Of a stretch of 16,791 bases of DNA, positions 1-6,772 are shown piece after piece. Position numbers and translations under genes: made by a program. The DNA is from Candidatus Bipolaricaulota bacterium (GTDB taxonomy: Bacteria; Bipolaricaulota; Bipolaricaulia; UBA7950; UBA9294), in contig JAUWOJ010000016.1 in the NCBI GenBank assembly GCA_030612175.1, positions 1-16,791 of the forward strand, in the 5' to 3' direction. Position 1 is the first letter of the stretch. Every line of letters starts with the position of its first letter. A model generated the notes under the pieces. It had not been told where the DNA came from, searched no databases, and was given only the letters and a program-made list of their open reading frames with translations.

Positions 1-166
1 TTTCAATATATGTAATGTTAAGATATACATCATCTATAGAGATTGAATACACTTGATCTAACTCAAATGTATCTTTTAGAAATACTTCAATAGACACAGT
101 GATATTCACATCTGTAGAAATTAAACTTGTTACGTCAAATCCTCCTATTTTTGCCGTTTCTAAATG
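1..166 (-). CDS. Partial unknown reading frame at left edge, AT-rich
   Basis: Read on the minus strand, this stretch is open without a stop from about position 170 to the window edge, and it continues beyond it. The DNA is about 28% GC over 1-160, a composition in which chance stops should be frequent. The translation alternates polar and hydrophobic residues (for example DVNITVSIEVFLKDTFEL, ISIDDVYLNITYIE), which suggests beta strands of a real protein. I do not recognise the family. The frame runs on rightwards into SDR coding sequence until a stop near 213, so its true right boundary is probably a junction around 150-165 and not a natural start. It may be a fragment of another gene brought in by rearrangement or by an assembly error. 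Confidence is limited by the short length. Confidence 0.35.
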
Positions 167-837
167 AAGGCGCTTGTGTTGTCGTACTAGACTGCAACGA
201 TAAGGGGCTGAGCGATATCAAGAAGGAATTACCGTCGCTCTTCGCTACCATCAATGCCGATGTATCAGATGTGGACGATGTGGCACATGCGTTTAACGAA
301 TTGGATCGACTACTGGGAGGATTGGATGTACTGATCAACAACGCGGGGATCAGTTTTCGTAAGCCCGTAACGGACATAACCCCCCAGCAATGGTGCAGGG
401 TAATAGCCGTCAACCTTAATGGGGTTTTTTTTGTCGCTCAACAAGCCGCTCGGCGGATGCTGTCTGGTGATGGTGGGGTGATTCTGAACATGGGTTCGAC
501 CAATGGGATAGTTGGTTATCCTTTCTACGCCGACTACAATGCTTCCAAGGCAGGGGTCATCGAGCTAACACGTTCGATGGCGCTTGAGTTGGCCCCAAAA
601 GTGCGAGTCAATGCTGTCTGTCCTGGCTTCATCCTCACACCAATGCAGAGGGCGGAATATACTCCCGAAATGCTGCGCGCCTATGAGAATAAGGTGCCGC
701 TGAAGCGGGTAGGCCGCCCAGACGAGGTTGCGGCACTGTTTGCCTTCCTTGCCTCCAGCGATGCAGCTTTCATTACCGGGCACTATTTTCCGATCGACGG
801 CGGGGAGATCGCAGGCGGGCTAGCGAGCCAGGGGTGA
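127..837 (+). CDS. Short-chain dehydrogenase/reductase, 5'-truncated
   Basis: This is a classical NAD(P)-dependent SDR of the FabG-like type. Visible landmarks are the NNAG motif (LINNAGIS), a catalytic Ser in NMGSTNG, the Tyr/Lys pair in DYNASK, the VNAVCPG segment after the active site and a C-terminal FITGHYFPIDGG. The sequence aligns naturally from NEGACVVVLDCND, which corresponds to the second beta strand. The first ~35-40 residues, carrying the TGxxxGIG nucleotide-binding loop, are missing. The nominal TTG start at 127 lies in foreign-looking AT-rich DNA and the first ~12 codons (to about 162) have no SDR character. The product would not bind cofactor normally. Either the gene is broken by a junction, or the assembly is chimeric here. 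The 3' end overlaps the convergent tsaC gene by 18 bp. The substrate cannot be told from the sequence. Confidence 0.85.
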   Translation: MLRQILLFLPFLNEGACVVVLDCNDKGLSDIKKELPSLFATINADVSDVDDVAHAFNELDRLLGGLDVLINNAGISFRKPVTDITPQQWCRVIAVNLNGVFFVAQQAARRMLSGDGGVILNMGSTNGIVGYPFYADYNASKAGVIELTRSMALELAPKVRVNAVCPGFILTPMQRAEYTPEMLRAYENKVPLKRVGRPDEVAALFAFLASSDAAFITGHYFPIDGGEIAGGLASQG

Positions 838-1428
838 TAATTGTCGTGGCAACTCTCCTCGCAGTGCTCGTGGTGCGCCAGAAGTCAAGTCAATAATTGC
901 TGAGGGATGCCCACTTGCGGTTGATTCATATACAATCAGCTCAACTTTATTGCCAAACTGTTCTATCATTTGGTCGATGTTGTTAATCGGCGGCTCCCCG
1001 GAGCGATTCACGCTTGTGCCAAATAATGGTCGGGCGAGCCGGGCCATGACTTCTGTGAAGAATGGATGATTGGGTACACGTATTCCTACTTTTCTCTCCT
1101 TGACGGCTGAAGCGGGCGCCTGAGCTGTCGCCCACAACAGGAAGGTAAATGGGCCAGGAAAGAAGTCGTTGAGTATCTTGCGCGTTTGCTCATTCAGATA
1201 AGCGAATCGCTCAGTTAGGTCAGACGTAGGCAGGTGAAGGGTGAATGGATGTTGTGATGAGCGGCTTTTCATTGTCTGCACTCGCGCAACCACCTGCTTA
1301 TCCCAGGGGTTTCCACCAATTCCGAAGACAGTATCAGTCGGAAAAATTAGCACTCCACCACATTCCAGTATCTCGTTTATCGATGGAGAAAGTCTGGGGT
1401 CATCATTGCGAAGAACCAACGGATTCAT
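820..1428 (-). CDS. tsaC: L-threonylcarbamoyladenylate synthase (YrdC/Sua5 family)
   Basis: The product makes threonylcarbamoyl-AMP from threonine, bicarbonate and ATP. This is the first step of t6A37 tRNA modification in the cytoplasm. The 202-residue protein carries the YrdC hallmarks FPTDTVFGIGG near the N-terminus, MKSRSSQHPFTLHL in the place of the usual KxR substrate-binding region, FFPGPFTFLL, VGIRVPNHP, and GTSVNRSGEPP followed by PSAIIDLTSG. It is a YrdC-only form without the C-terminal Sua5 domain, hence tsaC-type length. Its ATG overlaps the stop codon of ychF (ATGA at 1425-1428), so it is translated as the second gene of that operon. It ends tail-to-tail with the upstream SDR. The identification is secure; choosing tsaC over sua5 rests on length. 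Confidence 0.93.
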   Translation of the reverse strand: MNPLVLRNDDPRLSPSINEILECGGVLIFPTDTVFGIGGNPWDKQVVARVQTMKSRSSQHPFTLHLPTSDLTERFAYLNEQTRKILNDFFPGPFTFLLWATAQAPASAVKERKVGIRVPNHPFFTEVMARLARPLFGTSVNRSGEPPINNIDQMIEQFGNKVELIVYESTASGHPSAIIDLTSGAPRALRGELPRQLSPLAR

Positions 1429-2513
1429 GTGGAGATAAAACGGATGACGTCGCCGTCTTGCACGACATAATCGTGTCCAGCCCGTTGAACTTGTCCCTTC
1501 TCTCGCAGTGCTTTCTCCGAGCCCATGGAGATTAGTTGTTGGAGAGACATCACTTCTGCAAGGATAAACCGCTTCTCAAAATCCGAATGGATCTTGGCGC
1601 CTGCCTTGGGGGCAGTAGTTCCTTGAGGAACAGTCCACGCACGCACCTCAGGCCCTTCAAAGGTAAAGAATGTGATCAGGTCAAGGAGCTGGTACCCGGA
1701 TTTAATCAGCTCATCGAGCCCGGTCTTATTGAGACCCCATTCTTGTAGATAGGCTGCTTTTTCTTCAGCAGTATCTGCTATCTCGGCAATCTCTGCCTCA
1801 ATCAAACCGCGGATTGTTATTGCCTTTGTATTGTGTTCTTTGGCAATGAGAGTTACGGGTTTTGAATACTCATTCTCTCCTTTCTCTCCCACGTTTGCCA
1901 CATATAAGAGTGGTTTGGCGGACAGAGGAGAGATCTCGCGTAAGCTGTCCTCAATTTCAGGAGCTATGGAGATATCGCGCAAGGGCATCCCCTCTGCTAC
2001 TTGACCTCGCAGGTGTTGCCAGGCGCTGAGTCGAGCAGCTGCATGGCGACCTTTCCCTTTCGCTTCTCGCGCCAAACGCTCCTCTACCCTGCTCAGAGTT
2101 TCGTAGTCTTTCAACAGCAGCTCTGTGTTTACTACATCGATGTCTCGAAGCGGATCCAACTTATCTGTAACGTGTGCAACATTTGGATCGACAAAGCAGC
2201 GAACAACATGCAGAATTGCATCGACTGTACGGATTTCTGAGAGGAATTGATTGCCCATTCCAGCGCCGTGGCTAGCTCCTTCCACCAAACCGGCGATATC
2301 GATGAACTCAAGGTAAGTGGGGATCTTTCTTTTTTCTGGGAAGAGCACCGCAAGTCGGTCAAGACGACTGTCGGGAACAGGAATTGTTCCCATATTCGCT
2401 TCTATTGTACAGAATGGGTAGCTTTCTACGCGCGCTCCGGCAGCAGAAAGGGCGTTGAAAATCGTAGATTTACCCACATTAGGAAGACCGATCAAGCCAC
2501 AGTTGAACCCCAT
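1425..2513 (-). CDS. ychF: Redox-regulated ATPase YchF (Obg/YchF P-loop family)
   Basis: YchF is a ribosome-associated P-loop NTPase of the Obg family that prefers ATP over GTP. The 362-residue protein has the P-loop GLPNVGKST (residues 9-17), the G3 motif DIAGLVEGA near 72-80, the GAGMGNQFLSEIR segment, a non-canonical G4 (NVGE in place of NKxD, as expected for an ATP-preferring member), an alpha-helical hairpin in the middle and a C-terminal TGS domain with TFFTFEGPEVRAWTVPQGTTAPKAGAKIHSDFEKRFILAEV. The length is typical. The ATG at 2513 is preceded by a strong AAAGGAGG with short spacing. A likely promoter lies just upstream at 2531-2559. It heads a two-gene operon with tsaC, both serving translation. 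Confidence 0.97.
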   Translation of the reverse strand: MGFNCGLIGLPNVGKSTIFNALSAAGARVESYPFCTIEANMGTIPVPDSRLDRLAVLFPEKRKIPTYLEFIDIAGLVEGASHGAGMGNQFLSEIRTVDAILHVVRCFVDPNVAHVTDKLDPLRDIDVVNTELLLKDYETLSRVEERLAREAKGKGRHAAARLSAWQHLRGQVAEGMPLRDISIAPEIEDSLREISPLSAKPLLYVANVGEKGENEYSKPVTLIAKEHNTKAITIRGLIEAEIAEIADTAEEKAAYLQEWGLNKTGLDELIKSGYQLLDLITFFTFEGPEVRAWTVPQGTTAPKAGAKIHSDFEKRFILAEVMSLQQLISMGSEKALREKGQVQRAGHDYVVQDGDVIRFIST

Positions 2514-2530
2514 CTTGCCTCCTTTCTTTT

Positions 2531-2559
2531 ACTATAGATCGAAGTACTGCTGTGAACAA
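2531..2559 (-). promoter_or_regulatory. Candidate promoter for ychF-tsaC
   Basis: On the minus strand, a TTGTTC -35 element (2559-2554) and a TATAGT -10 element (2536-2531) are separated by 17 bp. The predicted start would leave a leader of only about 11-13 nt that just holds the ribosome binding site. The -35 match is weak, the -10 is good, and the placement fits a divergent intergenic gap of under 100 bp. Confidence 0.45.
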
Positions 2560-2610
2560 GGTGAAAGCTCTTACTTGATGGGCTACTATTGAGTGCGAAG
2601 GAGGGGTGAA

Positions 2611-2838
2611 ATGACGGAGGTACGTCTCCCCGATCTAGGGGAGATCAACGAGGTAACAGTAGTTGATTGGCTGAGGCAGGAGGGGGAAACGGTCGTTGCC
2701 GGAGAAGAGCTTGTTGAAGTAGAGACAGAGAAGACAACCTTTGTTGTTGAGGCGCCACAAGACGGCAAGCTCGCTCTGATTGTGAAGAAGAAAGGCGATA
2801 AGGCGCGTATCAATGAGCTCTTGGCTAGAATTAGTTGA
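2611..2838 (+). CDS. Free-standing lipoyl-domain carrier protein
   Basis: This 75-residue protein is a single biotinyl/lipoyl-attachment domain and nothing else. It opens with an E2-like VRLPDLGEINEVTVVDWL and has the conserved turn with the modifiable lysine in VETEKTTF (Lys41). The ETEKT/ETDKA context is that of lipoylated E2 domains, not the MKM context of biotin carriers. It ends with APQDGKL and the last strand KKGDKARINELLARI. There is no linker, subunit-binding or acyltransferase domain, and it is not GcvH-like in length. A GTG at 2593 is in frame, but AAGGAGGGG at 2598-2606 decides for the ATG at 2611. The 3' end overlaps lipB by 26 bp, and lipA and lplA follow. It is therefore probably the local substrate of these enzymes: an octanoyl/lipoyl carrier or a swinging-arm subunit of an oxo-acid dehydrogenase encoded elsewhere. 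The domain call is firm; the role is inference. Confidence 0.88.
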   Translation: MTEVRLPDLGEINEVTVVDWLRQEGETVVAGEELVEVETEKTTFVVEAPQDGKLALIVKKKGDKARINELLARIS

Positions 2839-3520
2839 GAATAAGCTGGAGGCTGTACACCTTCCTCTTGGACGCATGGAGTACGTCAGAACCTATCATC
2901 TGCAGGCTCGGTTACACGAGCTGCGCTGTCAAGGCAAGATTGCTGACACTGTTATTACGGTTGAGCACGAGCCGGTATTTACTATTGGGCGCTCAGGCTC
3001 GGCAAGTAACATCCTAGTTCCTCTGAACGTTCTGAAACACGAGGGAATCTCTGTGCATGAGACCGAGCGCGGAGGAAACATCACTTATCACGGGCCAGGT
3101 CAGCTTGTTGTCTATCCAATCATTGACTTGCGTAACCAAGGGTGTGATCTCAAACGTTACATACGGAACCTTGAACAGTCCGTAATCGGGTTCTTGGCCA
3201 GACTTGGGATTATGGCAGAACGTCGTGCTGGTTTTCCTGGAGTGTGGGTAGGCTCGCGTAAGATCGCTTCAATTGGTGTGTACGTTAAGCGCTGGATAAC
3301 GCGACATGGCTTAGCATTGAACGTGGATGTGAACAAATGTCATTTCGGCATGATTAATCCGTGTGGGATGAATATCGAGGTTGTTTCCCTAAATGAGCTA
3401 ACCAAGGAGAAATATTCTCTGACGAAAGTCAGAGCGGGAATCCTATCTCAGATGGAACAGTTATTCGGATGGAGGTTTGTCGAGGGAGATGCGCAACAGT
3501 ATTGGGAGAAAGACTGGTGA
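2813..3520 (+). CDS. lipB: Octanoyl-[ACP]:protein N-octanoyltransferase LipB
   Basis: LipB moves octanoate from acyl carrier protein to the lysine of lipoyl domains, the first committed step of lipoate synthesis. The 235-residue protein shows VEHEPVFTIGRSG, the signature ETERGGNITYHGPGQLVVYP (about 83-102), the conserved Lys in GSRKIASIGV (Lys150), HGLALNVDV and the catalytic cysteine in INPCGM (Cys184). This matches the Cys/Lys dyad of the family. The ATG at 2813 lies inside the lipoyl-domain gene. Homologous sequence begins before the next internal ATG (2876), so the upstream start is preferred despite a modest AAGG Shine-Dalgarno. Overlap with the carrier gene in front and lipA behind implies translational coupling. 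Confidence 0.96.
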   Translation: MSSWLELVENKLEAVHLPLGRMEYVRTYHLQARLHELRCQGKIADTVITVEHEPVFTIGRSGSASNILVPLNVLKHEGISVHETERGGNITYHGPGQLVVYPIIDLRNQGCDLKRYIRNLEQSVIGFLARLGIMAERRAGFPGVWVGSRKIASIGVYVKRWITRHGLALNVDVNKCHFGMINPCGMNIEVVSLNELTKEKYSLTKVRAGILSQMEQLFGWRFVEGDAQQYWEKDW

Positions 3521-4392
3521 ATGTAAGGCCGCAGTGGTTAAAAGTAAGGGCTCCTTCCCTGAAGGAAGCGGAAGAGATTAAGATCCTGAGGGATATTCTT
3601 GCCCGTTATCATCTTACTACTGTCTGTCAAGGGGCAAATTGCCCAAATGCAGTGGAGTGCTGGAGTGCGCGTACTGCTACGTTCATGCTGTTGGGTAAGT
3701 CGTGTACACGAACTTGTCGCTTCTGTGGCGTTCCAACCAGTGATCCTGGGGGGGTAGTTGATTGGGAAGAACCGGTACGTTTGCGTGCCGCAGTTGATGA
3801 GCTTGGGCTTTCCTATGTCGTTCTTACCTCAGTGGACCGTGACGATCTCGAAGACGGCGGAGCAAGGTTGCTTGCCACAGCAATAGCAGGGATAAAGGAT
3901 AGTGGCAAACAGTCAAAAGTGGAGGTCCTTGTCCCTGATTTCTCCGGCGATGAACAAGCGATTACTGCTGTTGCTGCGGCAGGAGCGGATGTGATCGGTC
4001 ACAATCTGGAGACAGTACGTCGCCTTAGTCCGCATCTGCGTGACCGTCGCGCAGGTTATGATCTTTCACTGCGCGTTCTCGGGAAGTTCAAGAAACTGGC
4101 ACCCGCAAGTATCATCAAGAGCTCGCTCATTTTGGGAATGGGTGAAACCCGGACTGAGATTCTTCAAGCACTGCGAGACCTACACAATACAGGTGTTGAT
4201 GCTGTCACTCTTGGGCAATATTTACGACCTACCGGGAAGGCCATTCCTGTTGCCCGTTATCTCCTACCAGAGGACTTCGATGAGATCGCCCGAGCTGCCC
4301 AGCGAATTGGATTTCGCTTTGTGATGTCTGGGCCACTTGTTCGAAGCTCATACCATGCCCCTGAGATGTTCAACAGAGAATGCGCCTCATAG
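3517..4392 (+). CDS. lipA: Lipoyl synthase LipA (radical SAM)
   Basis: LipA inserts two sulfurs into octanoyl-lysine on lipoyl domains. Two cysteine sets are present: the auxiliary [4Fe-4S] cluster motif CQGANCPNAVEC (Cys37, 42, 48) and the radical SAM motif CTRTCRFC (Cys63, 67, 70). Further family marks are VVLTSVDRDDLEDGGA, GHNLETVRRL, LILGMGET, TLGQYLRPT and the C-terminal RSSY (276-279), whose serine ligates the auxiliary cluster. I prefer a GTG start at 3517 over the ATG at 3469. It gives 291 residues, typical for LipA, overlaps the lipB stop as GTGA, and has GGGAG eight bases upstream. The ATG would add 16 residues of unrelated sequence within lipB. All catalytic residues are present, so an active enzyme is expected. 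Confidence 0.97.
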   Translation: MNVRPQWLKVRAPSLKEAEEIKILRDILARYHLTTVCQGANCPNAVECWSARTATFMLLGKSCTRTCRFCGVPTSDPGGVVDWEEPVRLRAAVDELGLSYVVLTSVDRDDLEDGGARLLATAIAGIKDSGKQSKVEVLVPDFSGDEQAITAVAAAGADVIGHNLETVRRLSPHLRDRRAGYDLSLRVLGKFKKLAPASIIKSSLILGMGETRTEILQALRDLHNTGVDAVTLGQYLRPTGKAIPVARYLLPEDFDEIARAAQRIGFRFVMSGPLVRSSYHAPEMFNRECAS

Positions 4393-5123
4393 TCGATGCT
4401 GAGCCTTGTTCTCCTTCTTTCGGTCTCGCTCTGGAAGAGGCGATCTTTGACCAGGTGCGGGGCGGAGGGGAGGATGCGTTGAGAATTTGGTCAAACAAAC
4501 GCGCGGTGATTCTCGGACGGTCACAATCAGCCGTTCACGAGGTGGATATGAGGCAGGCTGCAGGCGCTTCGATACCGGTACTTCGCCGCATTTCAGGCGG
4601 GGGTACTGTCTATCACTACCCAGGCAATCTCAATGTTTCTCTCCATGTTGGGGATGGGCGTGGATTAGAAGGTGTGAAGGAGACATTTATCCGATTGGGA
4701 GAGACCATTGGTGCAGCTCTTTTTCGGCTTGGAATACGGACAAGCGCGCAAGGGAATGCTTTGTTTATCGCTGGCAAGAAGATCGGCGGCGCTGCTCAAG
4801 CACGTCGCGGTAACTCTCTTCTTTACCATACTACCTTGCTTGTTCGGCCAGATACGATTCCAATGCAGGCTCTTCTTCTTGCTTTACGCAAGGATTACCG
4901 TCCCGTTGGAGTGCATTCGCGGCCTAATGCGATGACAACGCTCGCCGAGACTGCTCAAATTAGCCATTCGATGAACGAATTCGCTTCTTTTTTTGCGGGA
5001 GAGCTCTGCAAAGAATTTGATCAACCTCTATGGAAAGACTACCCCACGCCAGAAGAAAATGAACGAGCACATGGGCTTGTTGAGGAAAAATATGGTTGTG
5101 ACAAATGGAACCTGTATCGCTAG
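4380..5123 (+). CDS. Lipoate-protein ligase A family protein (single catalytic domain)
   Basis: This 247-residue protein is of the BPL/LplA/LipB fold. It shows LALEEAIFDQV at the N-terminus, LRIWSNKRAVILGRSQ, the lipoate-binding signature RRISGGGTVYHYPGNLN (about 69-85) and the conserved lysine in GKKIGGAAQARRGNSLLYH (Lys133/134). It lacks the ~90-residue C-terminal accessory domain of the long LplA enzymes. It has no cysteine just downstream of the lysine motif, as a LipM-type octanoyltransferase would need. It could be a stand-alone LplA-like ligase needing a separate partner domain, or a lipoyl/octanoyl amidotransferase. Because LipB and LipA are encoded directly upstream (13-bp overlap with lipA), a transfer role from the small carrier to other lipoyl domains is as plausible as salvage of free lipoate. 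Family membership is clear; the exact reaction is not. Confidence 0.88.
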   Translation: MRLIVDAEPCSPSFGLALEEAIFDQVRGGGEDALRIWSNKRAVILGRSQSAVHEVDMRQAAGASIPVLRRISGGGTVYHYPGNLNVSLHVGDGRGLEGVKETFIRLGETIGAALFRLGIRTSAQGNALFIAGKKIGGAAQARRGNSLLYHTTLLVRPDTIPMQALLLALRKDYRPVGVHSRPNAMTTLAETAQISHSMNEFASFFAGELCKEFDQPLWKDYPTPEENERAHGLVEEKYGCDKWNLYR

Positions 5124-5644
5124 AGGACCAACGAATTATAACTTGCCAGCTTGGCCGCCAAACGCGCGGATCGATCGAGATTGCAGTACGTTGTCAATAT
5201 GGTTATCCACAGGTAGTACGTGTGTGCCCGTTACTAGAGGGACAACCTTTTCCCACGCTCTTCTGGCTTACATGTCTGTTTCTATGCCGCGCGGTTAGCC
5301 AACTAGAAAGTGCTGGTTGGATAGGGCAAATTGAGAGGTTGCTGCATAGGGATGGAGATCTGAAGAGACGCATGAATAAGGCCCACCGGGCTTATATAAG
5401 GGAAAGATACGAGTTGTTGTCTGTTGAGGATCGGACCGATCTTGTCGACGTGGCAGCGTCGAGAACCTTGCTGGAGAAAGGGATCGGGGGAATCAGTGAT
5501 TTTCGGCATGTCAAGTGCTTGCATTTGCATGTTGCCCATGCCTTGGTACGTACCAATCCCGTTGGAGAGATAGTGCTACGGCATCTACCGAAACATACCT
5601 GTCCTTCAACAAACGTAGTTTGCTCTTCTTACAAGGCTCTGTAG
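5105..5644 (+). CDS. DUF501 domain-containing protein
   Basis: This 179-residue protein has the marks I associate with the DUF501 family: CQYGYPQVV near the N-terminus, FPTLFWLTC followed by an LxxAVSxLESxGWI helix, a charged middle region (MNKAHRAYIRERYEL), and VKCLHLHVAHALVRTNPVGE near the C-terminus. The biochemical function of the family is unknown. It is best known from actinobacteria next to housekeeping genes, so finding it as the last gene of a lipoyl-assembly operon is notable. Its ATG lies within the 3' end of the lplA-like gene (19-bp overlap) with no good Shine-Dalgarno at the right distance, so translation probably depends on coupling. An in-frame stop just upstream excludes a longer start. 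Several Cys and His residues (KCLHLHVAH) could bind a metal, but this is speculation. Confidence 0.82.
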   Translation: MEPVSLEDQRIITCQLGRQTRGSIEIAVRCQYGYPQVVRVCPLLEGQPFPTLFWLTCLFLCRAVSQLESAGWIGQIERLLHRDGDLKRRMNKAHRAYIRERYELLSVEDRTDLVDVAASRTLLEKGIGGISDFRHVKCLHLHVAHALVRTNPVGEIVLRHLPKHTCPSTNVVCSSYKAL

Positions 5645-5687
5645 CAGTCAAGTGCGTCGTCTATATCTTACTTCGCTTGTCTTGGCG

Positions 5688-6410
5688 CTAGAGGTAAGCT
5701 CCACCATGGACATTTACTATTGCTCCAGTAATGTAGTCGGCCTCAGCCGATGCAAGGAAGGAGACCACGGACGCGATCTCTTCTGGTTTGCCCATTCTTC
5801 CTAATGGAATTGTGTTCCGGGAACCTCTTGGAGGATGCTCAGAGGTGATAAGCCCAGGATTGACCGTATTTATTCGAATCTTCCAAGGGGCTTCCGTTTT
5901 GGCGAGTGATTTGGTGAGAATAAGTAGTCCTGTTTTAGCAATTGTGTAAGGAACAGTGTTTGGTACGGCGCGCAGCACTTCGGAGTTCATCATTCCGATG
6001 TTTATGATCTGTCCTCCTTGGTGTTCTCGCATGTGGGGAATAATCGCCTTGCAGCAAAGGAAAGCGCTTGTGAGATTACTCTCCAGAATGTGGTTCCATT
6101 CTTCAATTGTTGTATCAAGCACGGGCTTGAACAAGAAATCACCAACGTTGTTCACTAGAAGGTTGATCGGTCCGCGGGAAGCGGCTTCTGAAATGATGTG
6201 ATTTACTCCATCTTCGGTTGTTACATCGCCCTTGACTAGGATCGAATCAGGGGAAAGCCTGCTAATGATCTTGAGAGTCTCTATGGCTTTCGTTTCATTG
6301 GCTCTATAGTTGAGAACGACAGAAAACCCATCGCGGGCAAGGCGAGCAGCGATTGCTTGCCCGATGCCTTGAGTCGCACCCGTGATTAGCGCCTGCTTAG
6401 AAGATGTCAT
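5688..6410 (-). CDS. SDR family oxidoreductase (FabG-like)
   Basis: This is a complete classical SDR of 240 residues. It has the cofactor loop TGATQGIG (about 11-18), NNVG in place of the usual NNAG, a catalytic YTIAK (YxxxK), INTVNPGLITSE and the C-terminal ADYITGAIVNVHGG. The segment between INIG and the tyrosine is INIGMMNSEVLRAVPNTVPY. The position normally held by the catalytic serine is Met, and the only Ser lies 12 residues before Tyr, where 13 is usual in FabG. It could be a reductase for a 3-oxoacyl, sugar or pteridine substrate; the sequence does not say which. It converges on the lipoyl operon with a 43-bp gap and has its own promoter at 6490-6517. It is unrelated in detail to the truncated SDR at 127-837. 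Confidence 0.92.
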   Translation of the reverse strand: MTSSKQALITGATQGIGQAIAARLARDGFSVVLNYRANETKAIETLKIISRLSPDSILVKGDVTTEDGVNHIISEAASRGPINLLVNNVGDFLFKPVLDTTIEEWNHILESNLTSAFLCCKAIIPHMREHQGGQIINIGMMNSEVLRAVPNTVPYTIAKTGLLILTKSLAKTEAPWKIRINTVNPGLITSEHPPRGSRNTIPLGRMGKPEEIASVVSFLASAEADYITGAIVNVHGGAYL

Positions 6411-6489
6411 GGTGTCTTGTCAACCCTATCAATGCTAATAGCTTGCTGAAGATTCTCTGGCGCGCAACATGCTATGTCTGCCTTCTTCT

Positions 6490-6517
6490 AGTATAGAGAA
6501 TCAGATGGTTAGGACAA
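6490..6517 (-). promoter_or_regulatory. Candidate promoter for the SDR gene
   Basis: On the minus strand, TTGTCC (6517-6512) and TATACT (6495-6490) are 16 bp apart. This would give a leader of roughly 70 nt before the ATG at 6410. The ribosome binding site of the gene is weak. The rest of the gap 6411-6638 shows no reading frame I would defend. It holds only small palindromes and a 6-bp inverted repeat (GTTGAG at 6555-6560, CTCAAC at 6586-6591) without a T-tract. Confidence 0.5.
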
Positions 6518-6638
6518 GTTGCTATCACAGATAAGGATCGTGGTACCATGGTCTGTTGAGAGAGCGGGAAGCGAAGAGCTCCTAACTCAACTGTATTCGT
6601 GGATTTTTCATGGCTCCTAAATTTCCCTATTACTTAGA

Positions 6639-6667
6639 TTGATCAAACACAATCGCCCATATATAAT
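6639..6667 (+). promoter_or_regulatory. Promoter of tRNA-Pro and probably dnaX-ybaB-recR
   Basis: TTGATC (6639-6644) and a consensus TATAAT (6662-6667) are separated by exactly 17 bp. Transcription would start near 6674, five bases before the tRNA. No other promoter is obvious between the tRNA and dnaX, so this one probably serves the whole cluster. Confidence 0.72.
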
Positions 6668-6678
6668 TGTGTACGTAT

Positions 6679-6755
6679 CGGGGAGTAGCGCAGCTTGGTA
6701 GCGCGCCTGCTTTGGGAGCAGGAAGTCGCTGGTTCAAATCCAGTCTCCCCGACCA
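6679..6755 (+). tRNA. tRNA-Pro (anticodon UGG), CCA encoded
   Basis: The 77-nt gene folds as a standard cloverleaf. The acceptor stem CGGGGAG (6679-6685) pairs perfectly with CTCCCCG (6745-6751), followed by discriminator A and an encoded CCA. The D arm is GCGC...GCGC around AGCTTGGTA. The anticodon stem CCTGC/GCAGG encloses TTTGGGA with anticodon TGG at 6713-6715. The T arm has TTCAAAT. It reads proline codons CCN, chiefly CCA/CCG. It lies 17 nt in front of the dnaX start, so processing of its 3' end would also create the 5' end of the dnaX message. Confidence 0.97.
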
Positions 6756-6772
6756 GAAGTGGTGATCTCAGA

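Noticed and set aside
3469..3516. ATG at 3469 as the lipA start
   Set aside because: It would add 16 residues without LipA character inside lipB; GTG 3517 has a Shine-Dalgarno and gives the family length.
6541..6595. Small palindromes and a GTTGAG/CTCAAC inverted repeat as a small RNA or terminator
   Set aside because: The stem is only 6 bp with a long loop and no T-tract; there is no further support.
6695..6772. Extension of dnaX upstream into the tRNA gene
   Set aside because: The frame is open by chance through the tRNA-Pro body; DnaX homology starts after the TTG at 6773.
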